The position numbers and the translations under genes are program-made. Below, piece after piece: positions 1-7,896 of a stretch of 64,000 bases of DNA. Each line of letters begins with the position of its first letter. Position 1 is the first letter of the stretch. Under the pieces are notes generated by a model that saw only the letters and a list, made by a program, of their open reading frames with translations, had not been told where the DNA came from and made no database searches. Source of the DNA: Treponema sp. (GTDB lineage Bacteria; Spirochaetota; Spirochaetia; Treponematales; Treponemataceae); NCBI GenBank assembly GCA_017553635.1, contig JAFZKN010000017.1, forward strand, positions 1 through 64,000, written 5' to 3'.

Positions 1-342
1 AGTCTGGGCCGTATCTCAGTCCCAAGGTGTCCGTTTACCCTCTTAGGCCGGATACCCATCATCGCCTGGGTGGGCCGTTACCCCGCCAACTAGCTAATGG
101 GCCGCGAGCCATTCCTCCGGTGGTGCCGGAGCACCTTTCCTTATGCCACTCTAACCTGCATAAGCTTATTCGGTATTACCTCCTATTTCTAGGAGCTGTC
201 CCCATCCAGAGGGTATGTCACCCACGTGTTACTCACCAGTCTGCCATTCTAGGAGAGAGCAAGCTCTCTCTTACCATTCGACTTGCATGCTTAAGACGCG
301 CCGCCAGCGTTCGTTCTGAGCCAGGATCAAACTCTCCATGAT
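1..342 (-). rRNA. rrs: 16S ribosomal RNA, 5' part (truncated by window edge)
   Basis: The reverse complement contains the universal 16S 5' signature AGAGTTTGATCCTGGCTCAG followed by the conserved AACGAACGCTGGCGGCG block, so the gene runs leftward out of the window. By spacing from that signature the mature 5' end lies near position 342. Only about the first 340 nucleotides are present; the left edge corresponds to the conserved ACGGCCCAGACT segment. The gene is transcribed away from groES. The species cannot be fixed from this fragment by eye. Confidence 0.97.
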
Positions 343-680
343 TATTCTAAAGCCCGAAGGCTTAAGATTCACTTTCAGTTTGTCCCTTTTCTCTTTTATA
401 AAAGGAACATTGTTTCCGTTCAGCTTCTGCCTCACAGGAAACAGACGTTTTATAGTCTTCCGCTTCTTTTCTAAATCCGCTTCCGACTCCCGTAATTCTT
501 CCGTCAGGCACTCATTTCTGACTGCCTTCCGCTGACCTTACTCTTTCTTTCCTTCCCTGATTTTTTTTCAAAGACCGCTGTAAAAACGCTTCTGCGCCTT
601 TACTTTTCGGGTTTTTCGCAGTGCTTAAAACCCCGCACTTTATTGCAAAGTGCCGTTCCCCGCTTTTCGCGAGTGATGTG
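343..680 (-). other. 16S rRNA leader (external transcribed spacer)
   Basis: This stretch of about 340 bases between the rRNA promoter and the mature 16S 5' end holds no credible gene: the short open frames in it show no family features. It is pyrimidine-rich on the plus strand. It is best read as the transcribed 16S leader removed by RNase III-type processing. No tRNA is seen in it. Confidence 0.65.
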
Positions 681-710
681 AATATATCATTTTTTTTACT
701 TTTATGTCAA
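681..710 (-). promoter_or_regulatory. rRNA operon promoter
   Basis: On the minus strand a consensus -35 TTGACA (705-710) is followed after 18 bp by TATATT (681-686). It points at the 16S gene with a leader of roughly 330 nt. It lies back to back with the groES promoter, the two -35 boxes being about 30 bp apart. Confidence 0.75.
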
Positions 711-741
711 CATCTTTTTTACGTTTTTTTAAATATTTTTC

Positions 742-771
742 TTGACCAAATTCCCGGTAAATTACTATATT
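742..771 (+). promoter_or_regulatory. groES promoter
   Basis: A -35 TTGACC (742-747), 18-bp spacer and -10 TATATT (766-771) precede groES. A GAGGTG ribosome-binding site at 781-786 follows. No CIRCE-type inverted repeat is visible. Confidence 0.7.
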
Positions 772-792
772 TTATATTAAGAGGTGTAAAAA

Positions 793-1068
793 ATGAAAAT
801 CAAACCATTGGCAGATAGAGTTCTTTTAAAACCCGCTAAAGCAGAATCTAAAACAGCTTCTGGAATTATCATTCCAGAAGCAGCTCAGGAAAAAACACAA
901 ACTGCAACAGTAGAAGCTGTTGGTCCTGGAACAGAAAAAGACCCTGTAACTGTAAAAAAGGGTGAAACAATCATGTATGACAAATATTCAGGAACACAGA
1001 TTAAGATTGACGGCGAAGATTACCTCATCGTAAAACAGTCAGACATCATTGCTGTAATTGAAAAATAA
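793..1068 (+). CDS. groES: co-chaperonin GroES
   Basis: This 91-residue protein is GroES (Hsp10), the heptameric lid that caps GroEL and drives ATP-dependent protein folding in the cytoplasm. The start KIKPLADRVLLKPA is the canonical N-terminus, the mobile loop that contacts GroEL is at about residues 16-35 (ending SGIIIPEAA), and the end IIAVIEK is typical. Length is normal. The start is set by GAGGTG seven bases upstream and the gene has its own promoter. A strong terminator follows at once, so it is monocistronic. groEL is not next to it, as I recall for other treponemes. It is divergent from the rRNA operon. The identification is secure. Confidence 0.97.
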   Translation: MKIKPLADRVLLKPAKAESKTASGIIIPEAAQEKTQTATVEAVGPGTEKDPVTVKKGETIMYDKYSGTQIKIDGEDYLIVKQSDIIAVIEK

Positions 1069-1093
1069 ACTGAATACAATCAATTAAGTGAAT

Positions 1094-1124
1094 CCACACG
1101 GCAGTCGACCGTGTGGTTTTTTTT
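1094..1124 (+). terminator. groES rho-independent terminator
   Basis: Perfect 8-bp stem CCACACGG/CCGTGTGG with a 7-nt loop, followed by eight T residues, 25 bp after the groES stop. It confirms groES as a single-gene unit. Confidence 0.9.
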
Positions 1125-1137
1125 ACATACAAAAAAA

Positions 1138-3054
1138 TTACTTTAATTTTGACAGAAGAAGTCTTGCCATTGAATGCGAAGGATTTAAATATACTGCATA
1201 CTTAAGACTCTGTCTTGCTTCTTCTTTCATGTCCTGTTCAGAATAGAGAACACCAATTCTGTACATAGACTCTGCTTTAATTTCATTTCGTTGAGCACGA
1301 CTTGCAACTTTTCCATAAAGTTTTATAGCTTCATCTTTTCTTTTTGTACTTGAATAAATCATTGCAAGATTCATCATCGCAGCTCCAGTTGCCCTTGGTG
1401 ATATTTCCTGAATCTTTTTTTCATTTTTAAGATATTCATTAAAAACAATATACTCATAAATATTTGCTGCTAACTTCGCTTTTGAATTTAAAGTAGCAAA
1501 CCAGGCAGTATATTCAATTTCCCATGTTTCCATTTTCGAAATTTTTCTAAAGAACTCATCATAAAAATCCTGCTCTTCATCAAACTTATATCTTCGTGCA
1601 AGATATTTATTAAAAAGATTTTCTGCTTCTTCTTTCTGATCACAAAGATAAATTCCATGAACCGCATAACGTGCAATTTCCGGCGGATACAAATGAGTAC
1701 CTAAAGTATTTCTTTCTACTACCTGATAGATTGAAGCAAGTTTATTTTTATCCGTATGATACGAGGAAACAGATTCTTCAAGATCAAGACGTGCAACATA
1801 AAGCTGATAATTTTTAAAACGCGCAAGACTGTCATCCATTCTTGCGAGAGCATCTGCAACTTCTACTCTAGGAAGATTGTCATATGCTTCCATATCCATC
1901 GAACGAAGTCCAAGTCGTCTAAGTTCAAGAGTTACAGGATCATCCAATACATTTTTAGTTGAATTATATGCGAAGTTTCCATAAGCAATTAATCCAGGAA
2001 CATAATCAGGATAGTGTTCAACTTCAAACTTTAATGCATTGTACGCCCCGGAAAAATCTTCTTTTGAAAGCGCCCATAATGCGCTGTTCAAATAAATTAC
2101 ACTCATCACATCAATTTTTGGAAGTGAATTTGTAGATTCTTTTTCCTCTTCTTCATAAACAGCATCTTCATCGAGAGAAGAAATATATGAAATCATATTA
2201 TCTCTTTCTTCTGCTGCAAATTTTTCTTCTGAAAGATTTATATAAGCATCAGAAAGAAGGGCAAAGATCTTTAAATTGAGATTCTGTTTTCTTGTTTTTA
2301 CATCCTTAAAATTTTCAGAATCAATAATTTCTACATTTGCAATTGCTTTTGCTTTTTGAAGATCTTCTACTGCTTCAACAAATTTTTTATTATCATAACT
2401 TACAGTTGCCCAAAAGTACGCATCCTCTGTATTATCAAAATTTTCCGGATGATATTTTAAAGCCTGAACAAGATCTCCGTGTACAAGACTTATCGCAGCA
2501 CAGTTACGAAGCCAGCTGTTATCTTTAGAACCGGAATATGCATCAAAATAAACTGGAACATAATCATCAACAAAATAATCTTCAAATGAAACGAAAGATT
2601 TGGACGAGTCAGTTTCTGACCTGAGTAAAGCTTCTGCGTATAACGAGCCATATTGTGTTCCAGAAAGTTTTTTACTGTAAGAAAGCGCTTCTTTGTATTT
2701 TGCTTTTTTTAAAAGAAGACTTGAATAAACTGCGATCAGTTTTTTATTTCCAGGGTTTTTCTTTAAACATGAAACCAAAAGCTTCTCTGCTTTTTCTGTC
2801 TCACCAAGAGTGACATATCTTTTATAGATACCAAGTCTTATATCAGGCGAAAGCCCCGGCTTGTCAGTTTTTTTTAGAAGCTTAACTGCCTCTCCGGTCT
2901 GACCAGTAGAAATATATAAATCAACTTCATCCAAAGTTGCAGTTATTGAATTTACCGTTACAACTTTTTTTGCACAAGAAAATACACTCACGCTTAAAAG
3001 TATTGCAGATGCAATAAGCGAAAGCACTCTGTATTTTCTTGTTCTGCTTTTCAA
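1138..3054 (-). CDS. TPR-repeat lipoprotein
   Basis: A predicted lipoprotein of about 638 residues. A basic N-terminus, hydrophobic segment and lipobox SVFSC (Cys near residue 27) predict export and lipidation. The rest is helical and rich in tetratricopeptide-like pairs: clear TPR-type segments occur near residues 45-130 and again at the C-terminus (AMMNLAMIYSSTKRKDEAIKLY and the following AESMYRIGVLYSEQDMKEEA). TPR proteins usually scaffold protein contacts; no enzymatic motif is seen. I prefer a TTG start at 3054, because AGGAA then lies at a proper distance; a TTG two codons upstream would sit on the ribosome-binding site. It is the last gene after nusB (22-bp gap), probably co-transcribed. 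The exact function is unknown. Confidence 0.8.
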   Translation of the reverse strand: MKSRTRKYRVLSLIASAILLSVSVFSCAKKVVTVNSITATLDEVDLYISTGQTGEAVKLLKKTDKPGLSPDIRLGIYKRYVTLGETEKAEKLLVSCLKKNPGNKKLIAVYSSLLLKKAKYKEALSYSKKLSGTQYGSLYAEALLRSETDSSKSFVSFEDYFVDDYVPVYFDAYSGSKDNSWLRNCAAISLVHGDLVQALKYHPENFDNTEDAYFWATVSYDNKKFVEAVEDLQKAKAIANVEIIDSENFKDVKTRKQNLNLKIFALLSDAYINLSEEKFAAEERDNMISYISSLDEDAVYEEEEKESTNSLPKIDVMSVIYLNSALWALSKEDFSGAYNALKFEVEHYPDYVPGLIAYGNFAYNSTKNVLDDPVTLELRRLGLRSMDMEAYDNLPRVEVADALARMDDSLARFKNYQLYVARLDLEESVSSYHTDKNKLASIYQVVERNTLGTHLYPPEIARYAVHGIYLCDQKEEAENLFNKYLARRYKFDEEQDFYDEFFRKISKMETWEIEYTAWFATLNSKAKLAANIYEYIVFNEYLKNEKKIQEISPRATGAAMMNLAMIYSSTKRKDEAIKLYGKVASRAQRNEIKAESMYRIGVLYSEQDMKEEARQSLKYAVYLNPSHSMARLLLSKLK

Positions 3055-3076
3055 AATCAATTCCTTCTTTTAAAAA

Positions 3077-3487
3077 TTATTTTATTTCCTTTGTAATTTT
3101 GTCAAGCATTGCATTTATAAATTTAAACGAATCTTCAGGCCCAAATTCTTTTGCAAGATCTATTGCTTCATCAATAACAATTGAAGGCGCAATATCTTTT
3201 TGATATACAAGTGAATAAATACTTATACGAAGGATTGCAAGAGTAACTTTATTTAATCTGTCAAAATTCCAATTTGAAGAAAGATGTGTCGTTATAAGTT
3301 CATCTATTTTTAATTTATTTTCTATGGTTCCTGCAATAATAATTCTCGAGAAAGCAAGTTCGCTTTCATCGAGATTATCTTTTGAGTCGACCCATGCAAA
3401 TTTAAGCAAATCTTCTAAAGATTCACCGCTTGCATCCCAGGAATAAATTGCCTGAAATGCAATAATCCTACTCTTTCGTCGAGACAC
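3077..3487 (-). CDS. nusB: transcription antitermination factor NusB
   Basis: NusB (136 residues, usual length) binds boxA RNA with NusE (S10) and prevents premature termination, mainly in rRNA operons. The all-helical signature is clear: RRKSRIIAFQAIYSWD at the N-terminus, LNKVTLAILRISIYSL around residues 82-97, and PSIVIDEAIDLAKEFGPEDSFKFINAMLDKI at the C-terminus. The start is GTG at 3487, supported by GAGGT five bases upstream. It follows the SurA-like gene by 12 bp and precedes the TPR lipoprotein, so these form one minus-strand unit with alaS upstream. Confidence 0.95.
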   Translation of the reverse strand: MSRRKSRIIAFQAIYSWDASGESLEDLLKFAWVDSKDNLDESELAFSRIIIAGTIENKLKIDELITTHLSSNWNFDRLNKVTLAILRISIYSLVYQKDIAPSIVIDEAIDLAKEFGPEDSFKFINAMLDKITKEIK

Positions 3488-3499
3488 TTTTTACCTCGA

Positions 3500-4582
3500 T
3501 TACCATGAAAGAATTTTATCTAATTCAGCACCTGTTTTTTTACGTTCAACATTTTCAGGAATATTTAATGAAACAGAAATATCCTGAATTGCCTTTAACA
3601 ATGCTGCACTTCTCATCTGCTGTGTAAGATTCATCTTAATATATTCATAAACCGTAAGTGTTGTTCCCGGCTGAACGACATCAGAAAGGCCAAGCATCTT
3701 TGCGTTATATTTTTCAAGAATAACATAGAACTGATAATCGCCGTCTGTTTCTTTAAGTTCAGAAACCTTGTTTACAGGTTCATTAAAAATCTCAAGAACT
3801 CTTGTAAATGAAACTCCAAGAATAGCAGCATATGTTTCTGTTTTTTCGATCATCATATCACCGGCAATATAATCCTGAGCCGTTTTATTTTTCATAGCAA
3901 TACGCATTGAATCTGCTGTAAGTTTTCCTGCAGTATAATCTGTCATCATCTTTGTAATTTTAGACTTTGCTGCTTCTGGATTTCCATTTTTTGGAACCGA
4001 AACAAGGAACATTCGGAGCATATCATTCCAGATCATTTTCCCTTTATTCAATTCATAAAAGTTTTTAATATCAGCATCTGTAGGCTGAACAGCCATGATT
4101 TCGCTCTTCTTTTTTTCCATTACATACTGCTGAGCAATATACTGATTTCTGAGGTATTCTTTGTACTGAGCCACATTTCTATTTACTTTTTCCATAAAGT
4201 ATTCATCTACAGATTTACCCTGTGTCTGACGGATATAATCTGCAAATTCTTTTTCTGTAACCTGGCGTCCGGCAATCTGTGAAATATTTGCAACATAATT
4301 CTGATCTATTATGCTGTCAGCAACTGTAAATCCTTCTTTTTTTGCTGCCTGAATTATAAGTTTGTGATCAATAATGGACTCAAGTATAACTTTTCTCTCT
4401 TCTACAGAAAATTTTCTTTGAGCCTGATTCTGATATGCCTCTACCTGATCTTTAAGTTCCTTTAAAGTAACAAATTCATGACCATTCAATTTAACAATAG
4501 CCAAAGGCTGAAGTGCTGACTGAGCAAAAGAGCCAAAAATGGCTGTTGCAGAAAATAATAAAGCACAAAGTAATCGTTTCAT
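3500..4582 (-). CDS. SurA-like periplasmic chaperone / parvulin-type protein
   Basis: An exported protein of 360 residues with a typical signal peptide (LLCALLFSATAIFGSFAQ). Residues about 30-165 match the SurA N-terminal chaperone domain: AIVKLNGHEFVTLKELKDQV, a helix with EERKVILESIIDHKLIIQAAKKEG, then a Gln/Tyr-rich helix. Residues about 170-300 have the spacing of a parvulin-like domain but no obvious prolyl isomerase active-site signature, so chaperone activity is more likely than catalysis. Such proteins escort outer-membrane beta-barrels through the periplasm. AAGGT precedes the ATG. It lies between alaS and nusB. A PpiC/SurA family assignment is likely; a specific name is not justified. 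Confidence 0.75.
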   Translation of the reverse strand: MKRLLCALLFSATAIFGSFAQSALQPLAIVKLNGHEFVTLKELKDQVEAYQNQAQRKFSVEERKVILESIIDHKLIIQAAKKEGFTVADSIIDQNYVANISQIAGRQVTEKEFADYIRQTQGKSVDEYFMEKVNRNVAQYKEYLRNQYIAQQYVMEKKKSEIMAVQPTDADIKNFYELNKGKMIWNDMLRMFLVSVPKNGNPEAAKSKITKMMTDYTAGKLTADSMRIAMKNKTAQDYIAGDMMIEKTETYAAILGVSFTRVLEIFNEPVNKVSELKETDGDYQFYVILEKYNAKMLGLSDVVQPGTTLTVYEYIKMNLTQQMRSAALLKAIQDISVSLNIPENVERKKTGAELDKILSW

Positions 4583-4643
4583 ATTCTTACCTTCCTAATA
4601 TTAAAAACAGTATTTTTCCATTTAGTTACAGAGAATCCTGCAG

Positions 4644-6470
4644 TTATTGCGGATCCAGCGGAAGACCGCCGCTTATTACAGCCCTTATTCGGCGAACCCC
4701 GGCAGAAGATGACTGTTCCTTCTGTATTTTAAATTCACCTATCTGAGCCGTATGCTGAACATGAGGTCCACCGCAAACTTCCTTGCTGAACCAGTCACTG
4801 TCCGGATTACGTCCGATTGTATAAACTTTAACATCTTCTCCATATTTATTCGTAAACAGAGCACGTGCACCTGCAGCCTTCGCATCTGCAAGAGGCATTA
4901 CCTGCATTGTTACAGGTAAATCTTCCTTAATCTTTTCGTTTACGATATCTTCTACTTTTTTGATTTCTTCTGGAGTCATAGGGCGTTCAAACGTAAAGTC
5001 AAAGCGCATGCGCTCGTTGTTGATGTTTGAACCCTTCTGAGCAACCTGGTCGCCTAAAACATTTACCAGAGCCTGCTGTAAAAGGTGTGTTGCAGTATGA
5101 TATTTTGTAGTTACATCAGACTGCTCTGCGAGACCGCCTTTAGCTGCTCCTGCATCTACAGTTTTTGAAGCTTCCTGGTGCTTGCGTTCTGCTTCTTTAA
5201 AACCTTCTACGTCTACTGTAAAGCCGTTTTCTGCTCCAAGTTCCTGAGTAAGCTCAAGCGGGTATCCGTAAGTTTCGTAAAGGTTGTATGCAACTTTTCC
5301 GCTTATAATCTTTTTAGGATTTTTCATGAGATTTGGAAGAAGCTTCTGGAATTCTGCTTCGCCTTTTTTAAGTGTAAGACGGAATTTTGCTTCTTCTGCA
5401 GTAAGTTCTTTAAATACCTTTTCGCGGTTCTGCTCGAGTTCAGGATAAGGTCCTTTAAAGTTTTCTATTACAGTTGCGGCAATGTCTGCCATAAAGTCTT
5501 TTTCGATTCCGAGCTTCATTCCGTGGCGGACTGCGCGGCGGATAAGACGGCGGAGAACATAGCCTGCACCTACGCGGTCTGGAGTAACTCCCCTCTGATC
5601 TCCAAGGATGAATACAGAAGAGCGTGTATGATCTGCGATGATGCGGACTGATTTATCTTTTTCTTCATCACTTCCATATTTATAGTTAGAAAGACCTTCA
5701 ATAGTCTTTATTATAGGCTGAAAAACTTCTGTAAGGTAAACTGAAGTCTTTCCCTGAAGGATACAGTTTGTTCTTTCAAGTCCCATACCTGTATCAACAT
5801 TTTTCTTTTCAAGCGGAAGGAGTGTCTTTTCGTCGATGCGGTTGTACTGCATGAAAACGTTGTTCCAGATTTCCATCCAGTTTGCGCTGTCTGTTCCCTT
5901 ATTGCTTCCTACAGGAGGAAGTCCTTCTCCAACCCAGTAGAAAATTTCTGTATCAGGACCGCATGGACCTGTAGGACCTGCTGCCCACCAGTTGTCGCTT
6001 GCAGGAAGATATGCAATTTTGTCTTCCGGCATTCCGTTGTCTTTCCAGATCTGAGCTGCTTCGTCATCACGAGGTGCATTTTCATCTCCGGCAAAAACAG
6101 TTACGCTGATTTTTTTAGGGTCAAGCGCAAGCCAGTCCTTACTTGTCAAAAATTCATAAGAATATGCAATTGATTCTTTTTTAAAGTAGTCTCCGAGAGA
6201 CCAGTTACCGAGCATTTCAAAGCATGTAAGATGGCTCGGGTCTCCTACTTCTTCGATGTCACCTGTACGGATACATTTCTGGTAATCTGTAAGGCGTGTT
6301 CCGGCCGGGTGCTTTTCACCAAGAAGATAAGGAACGAGAGGATGCATTCCAGCCATTGTAAAAAGAACAGAAGGGTCATTTTCCGGAATTAAAGACTGTC
6401 CGGAAATCTCTGCATGGCCCTTAGATTTAAAAAAATCGATATATTTTGTTCTAAGTTCATTTGAAGTCAT
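4644..6470 (-). CDS. alaS: alanyl-tRNA synthetase, short form without C-terminal domain
   Basis: AlaRS charges tRNA-Ala in the cytoplasm. The class II catalytic core is at the N-terminus (LFTMAGMHPLVPYLLGEKHP, TCFEMLGNWSLGDYFKKE), the tRNA-recognition region is in the middle, and the editing domain has its zinc ligands (TATHLL near residue 480, CGGPH near residue 570). The protein stops at about 608 residues, where E. coli AlaRS has about 875, so the C-Ala oligomerisation and DNA-binding domain is absent, as known for spirochaetal enzymes. I place the start at 6470 (MTSNELRTKYIDFFKSKGH), since 18 upstream codons would overlap the promoter. The -10 box ends 8 bp before this ATG, so there is almost no leader. 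Confidence 0.95.
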   Translation of the reverse strand: MTSNELRTKYIDFFKSKGHAEISGQSLIPENDPSVLFTMAGMHPLVPYLLGEKHPAGTRLTDYQKCIRTGDIEEVGDPSHLTCFEMLGNWSLGDYFKKESIAYSYEFLTSKDWLALDPKKISVTVFAGDENAPRDDEAAQIWKDNGMPEDKIAYLPASDNWWAAGPTGPCGPDTEIFYWVGEGLPPVGSNKGTDSANWMEIWNNVFMQYNRIDEKTLLPLEKKNVDTGMGLERTNCILQGKTSVYLTEVFQPIIKTIEGLSNYKYGSDEEKDKSVRIIADHTRSSVFILGDQRGVTPDRVGAGYVLRRLIRRAVRHGMKLGIEKDFMADIAATVIENFKGPYPELEQNREKVFKELTAEEAKFRLTLKKGEAEFQKLLPNLMKNPKKIISGKVAYNLYETYGYPLELTQELGAENGFTVDVEGFKEAERKHQEASKTVDAGAAKGGLAEQSDVTTKYHTATHLLQQALVNVLGDQVAQKGSNINNERMRFDFTFERPMTPEEIKKVEDIVNEKIKEDLPVTMQVMPLADAKAAGARALFTNKYGEDVKVYTIGRNPDSDWFSKEVCGGPHVQHTAQIGEFKIQKEQSSSAGVRRIRAVISGGLPLDPQ

Positions 6471-6599
6471 AATAGTAAAATATACAATTTGACGCGTCAG
6501 TGTGTCAATTACACACTTACACAATCAACACAGAGATTCGCCAGAATCTCGTGGCGCGTGGTACATATCACAATGGTCAAGAAACAGAATTTACACGCG
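6471..6599 (-). promoter_or_regulatory. alaS promoter region with nested palindromes
   Basis: On the minus strand TTGACA (6503-6508), an 18-bp spacer and TATATT (6479-6484) form a strong promoter. The perfect palindrome TGACGCGTCA (6490-6499) fills the spacer. A 7-bp inverted repeat, AGTGTGT (6499-6505) and ACACACT (6511-6517), covers the -35. Further up are a hairpin GAGATT/AATCTC (6533-6550) and a long-range pair GCGCGTG (6554-6560) with CACGCGC (6594-6600). The hairpin may end murA transcripts, but it lacks a U-run. The palindromes are candidate operators. Confidence 0.6.
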
Positions 6600-7880
6600 C
6601 TAGACTTCTACGCGTTTAATATGAGCACCCAGACTCTGAAGCCTTTCTACAAGGTTTTCGTAGCCGCGTTCAATCTGGTAAACATTACTTATGCGGCTTT
6701 CTCCCTGGGCTGCAAGTGCTGCAATTACCATTGCCATTCCGGCACGAACATCAGGGGAAACGAGATGATCACCATGAAGTGAACTTGGACCTGAAACAAG
6801 GGCTCTGTGTGGATCACAGAGAGTGATGCGTGCACCCATATTGATGAGTTTATCAACAAAGAACATGCGCGATTCGAACATTTTTTCGAAAATGAGAACA
6901 TTTCCTTCTACTTGAGTTGCAACAACCGTCATGATGCTTGTCAAATCCGGTGGGAATCCAGGCCATGGCGAATCATCAATTTTCGGGGTCTGACCACCGA
7001 GATCTGTATTAACCCTCATTTCCTGTCCCTGAGGAACTTCAAGAGTATTACCGTTTATTGCCCAGCGGATTCCAAGCTTGCTGAATGCAATGCGAAGAGG
7101 TCTCATGTCTGCAGGATTTATCTTTTCGATTCGGATTGAACCTTTTGTAGCAGCTGCAAGTCCAATAAATGAACCTACTTCCATATAATCAGGTCCAACT
7201 GCAAATTCTGTTCCGTGAAGTTTTTTTACACCTTCGATGTAAAGAATGTTGCTTCCTGTTCCGGTAATTTTTGCCCCCATTGAATTGAGCATATTGCAAA
7301 GGTCCTGAACGTGAGGCTCACTTGCAGCATTTGTAATTGTTGTTTTTCCTTCAGCAAGAACTGCGGCCATCAAAGCATTTTCTGTTCCTGTAACAGAAGT
7401 TTCATCAAGGAAAATATCATCACCAACAAGCTTATTTGTAGAAAAAATAAATTTTCCATCAATATCAACTCTTGCGCCGAGTTCTGTAAGGGCTAGAAAG
7501 TGAGTATCCAGACGACGGCGTCCGATTACATCTCCTCCCGGAGGCATCATTACTGCTTTCCCAAACCGCGCAATAAGCGGACCTGCAAATAAAATTGATG
7601 CACGGATTTTTTTTGAAAGGTCTGCAGGGATTTCTGTTTCTTTTACACCTGCACAACATACGGTCCATGTATGCGCAGAAACTTTTTCAACTTTTGCTCC
7701 AAGAGTTTCAAGAACTTTAAACATAACGGCACAATCTTCGATTGCCGGAATATTTTTTAATGTTACAGGCTCTTCTGTAAGAAGCGTTGCTGCTATACAA
7801 GGGAGAGCTGCGTTTTTATTTCCACAGGTTGTGATTGTTCCTTTAATCGGAAAACCGCCTTCAATCAAATATTCATGCAT
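6600..7880 (-). CDS. murA: UDP-N-acetylglucosamine 1-carboxyvinyltransferase (Asp-type active site)
   Basis: MurA transfers enolpyruvate from PEP to UDP-GlcNAc, the first committed step of peptidoglycan synthesis. The GNKNAALPCIAATLL start (residues 20-35), the tandem inside-out alpha/beta fold, DYMEVGSFIGLAA and RAGMAMVIAALAAQG are diagnostic; length (426 residues) is normal. The active-site loop reads PPGGDVIGRRRLDTH: the usual Cys (E. coli Cys115) is Asp117. That replacement is known in mycobacteria, Chlamydia and Borrelia and gives an active, fosfomycin-insensitive enzyme. The start at 7880 is set by GGAG eight bases upstream; ten upstream codons are not needed. It follows pepT by 16 bp and is probably co-transcribed with it. 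Confidence 0.95.
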   Translation of the reverse strand: MHEYLIEGGFPIKGTITTCGNKNAALPCIAATLLTEEPVTLKNIPAIEDCAVMFKVLETLGAKVEKVSAHTWTVCCAGVKETEIPADLSKKIRASILFAGPLIARFGKAVMMPPGGDVIGRRRLDTHFLALTELGARVDIDGKFIFSTNKLVGDDIFLDETSVTGTENALMAAVLAEGKTTITNAASEPHVQDLCNMLNSMGAKITGTGSNILYIEGVKKLHGTEFAVGPDYMEVGSFIGLAAATKGSIRIEKINPADMRPLRIAFSKLGIRWAINGNTLEVPQGQEMRVNTDLGGQTPKIDDSPWPGFPPDLTSIMTVVATQVEGNVLIFEKMFESRMFFVDKLINMGARITLCDPHRALVSGPSSLHGDHLVSPDVRAGMAMVIAALAAQGESRISNVYQIERGYENLVERLQSLGAHIKRVEV

Positions 7881-7896
7881 AAAATTATCTCCAGTT

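Noticed and set aside
27..341. Open frame of 104 codons on the plus strand
   Set aside because: It is the antisense of the 16S rRNA 5' end; its translation has no protein features.
5178..5651. Open frame of 157 codons opposite alaS
   Set aside because: It lies wholly within alaS on the other strand, and its Cys/Phe/Lys-rich translation is typical of an antisense shadow.
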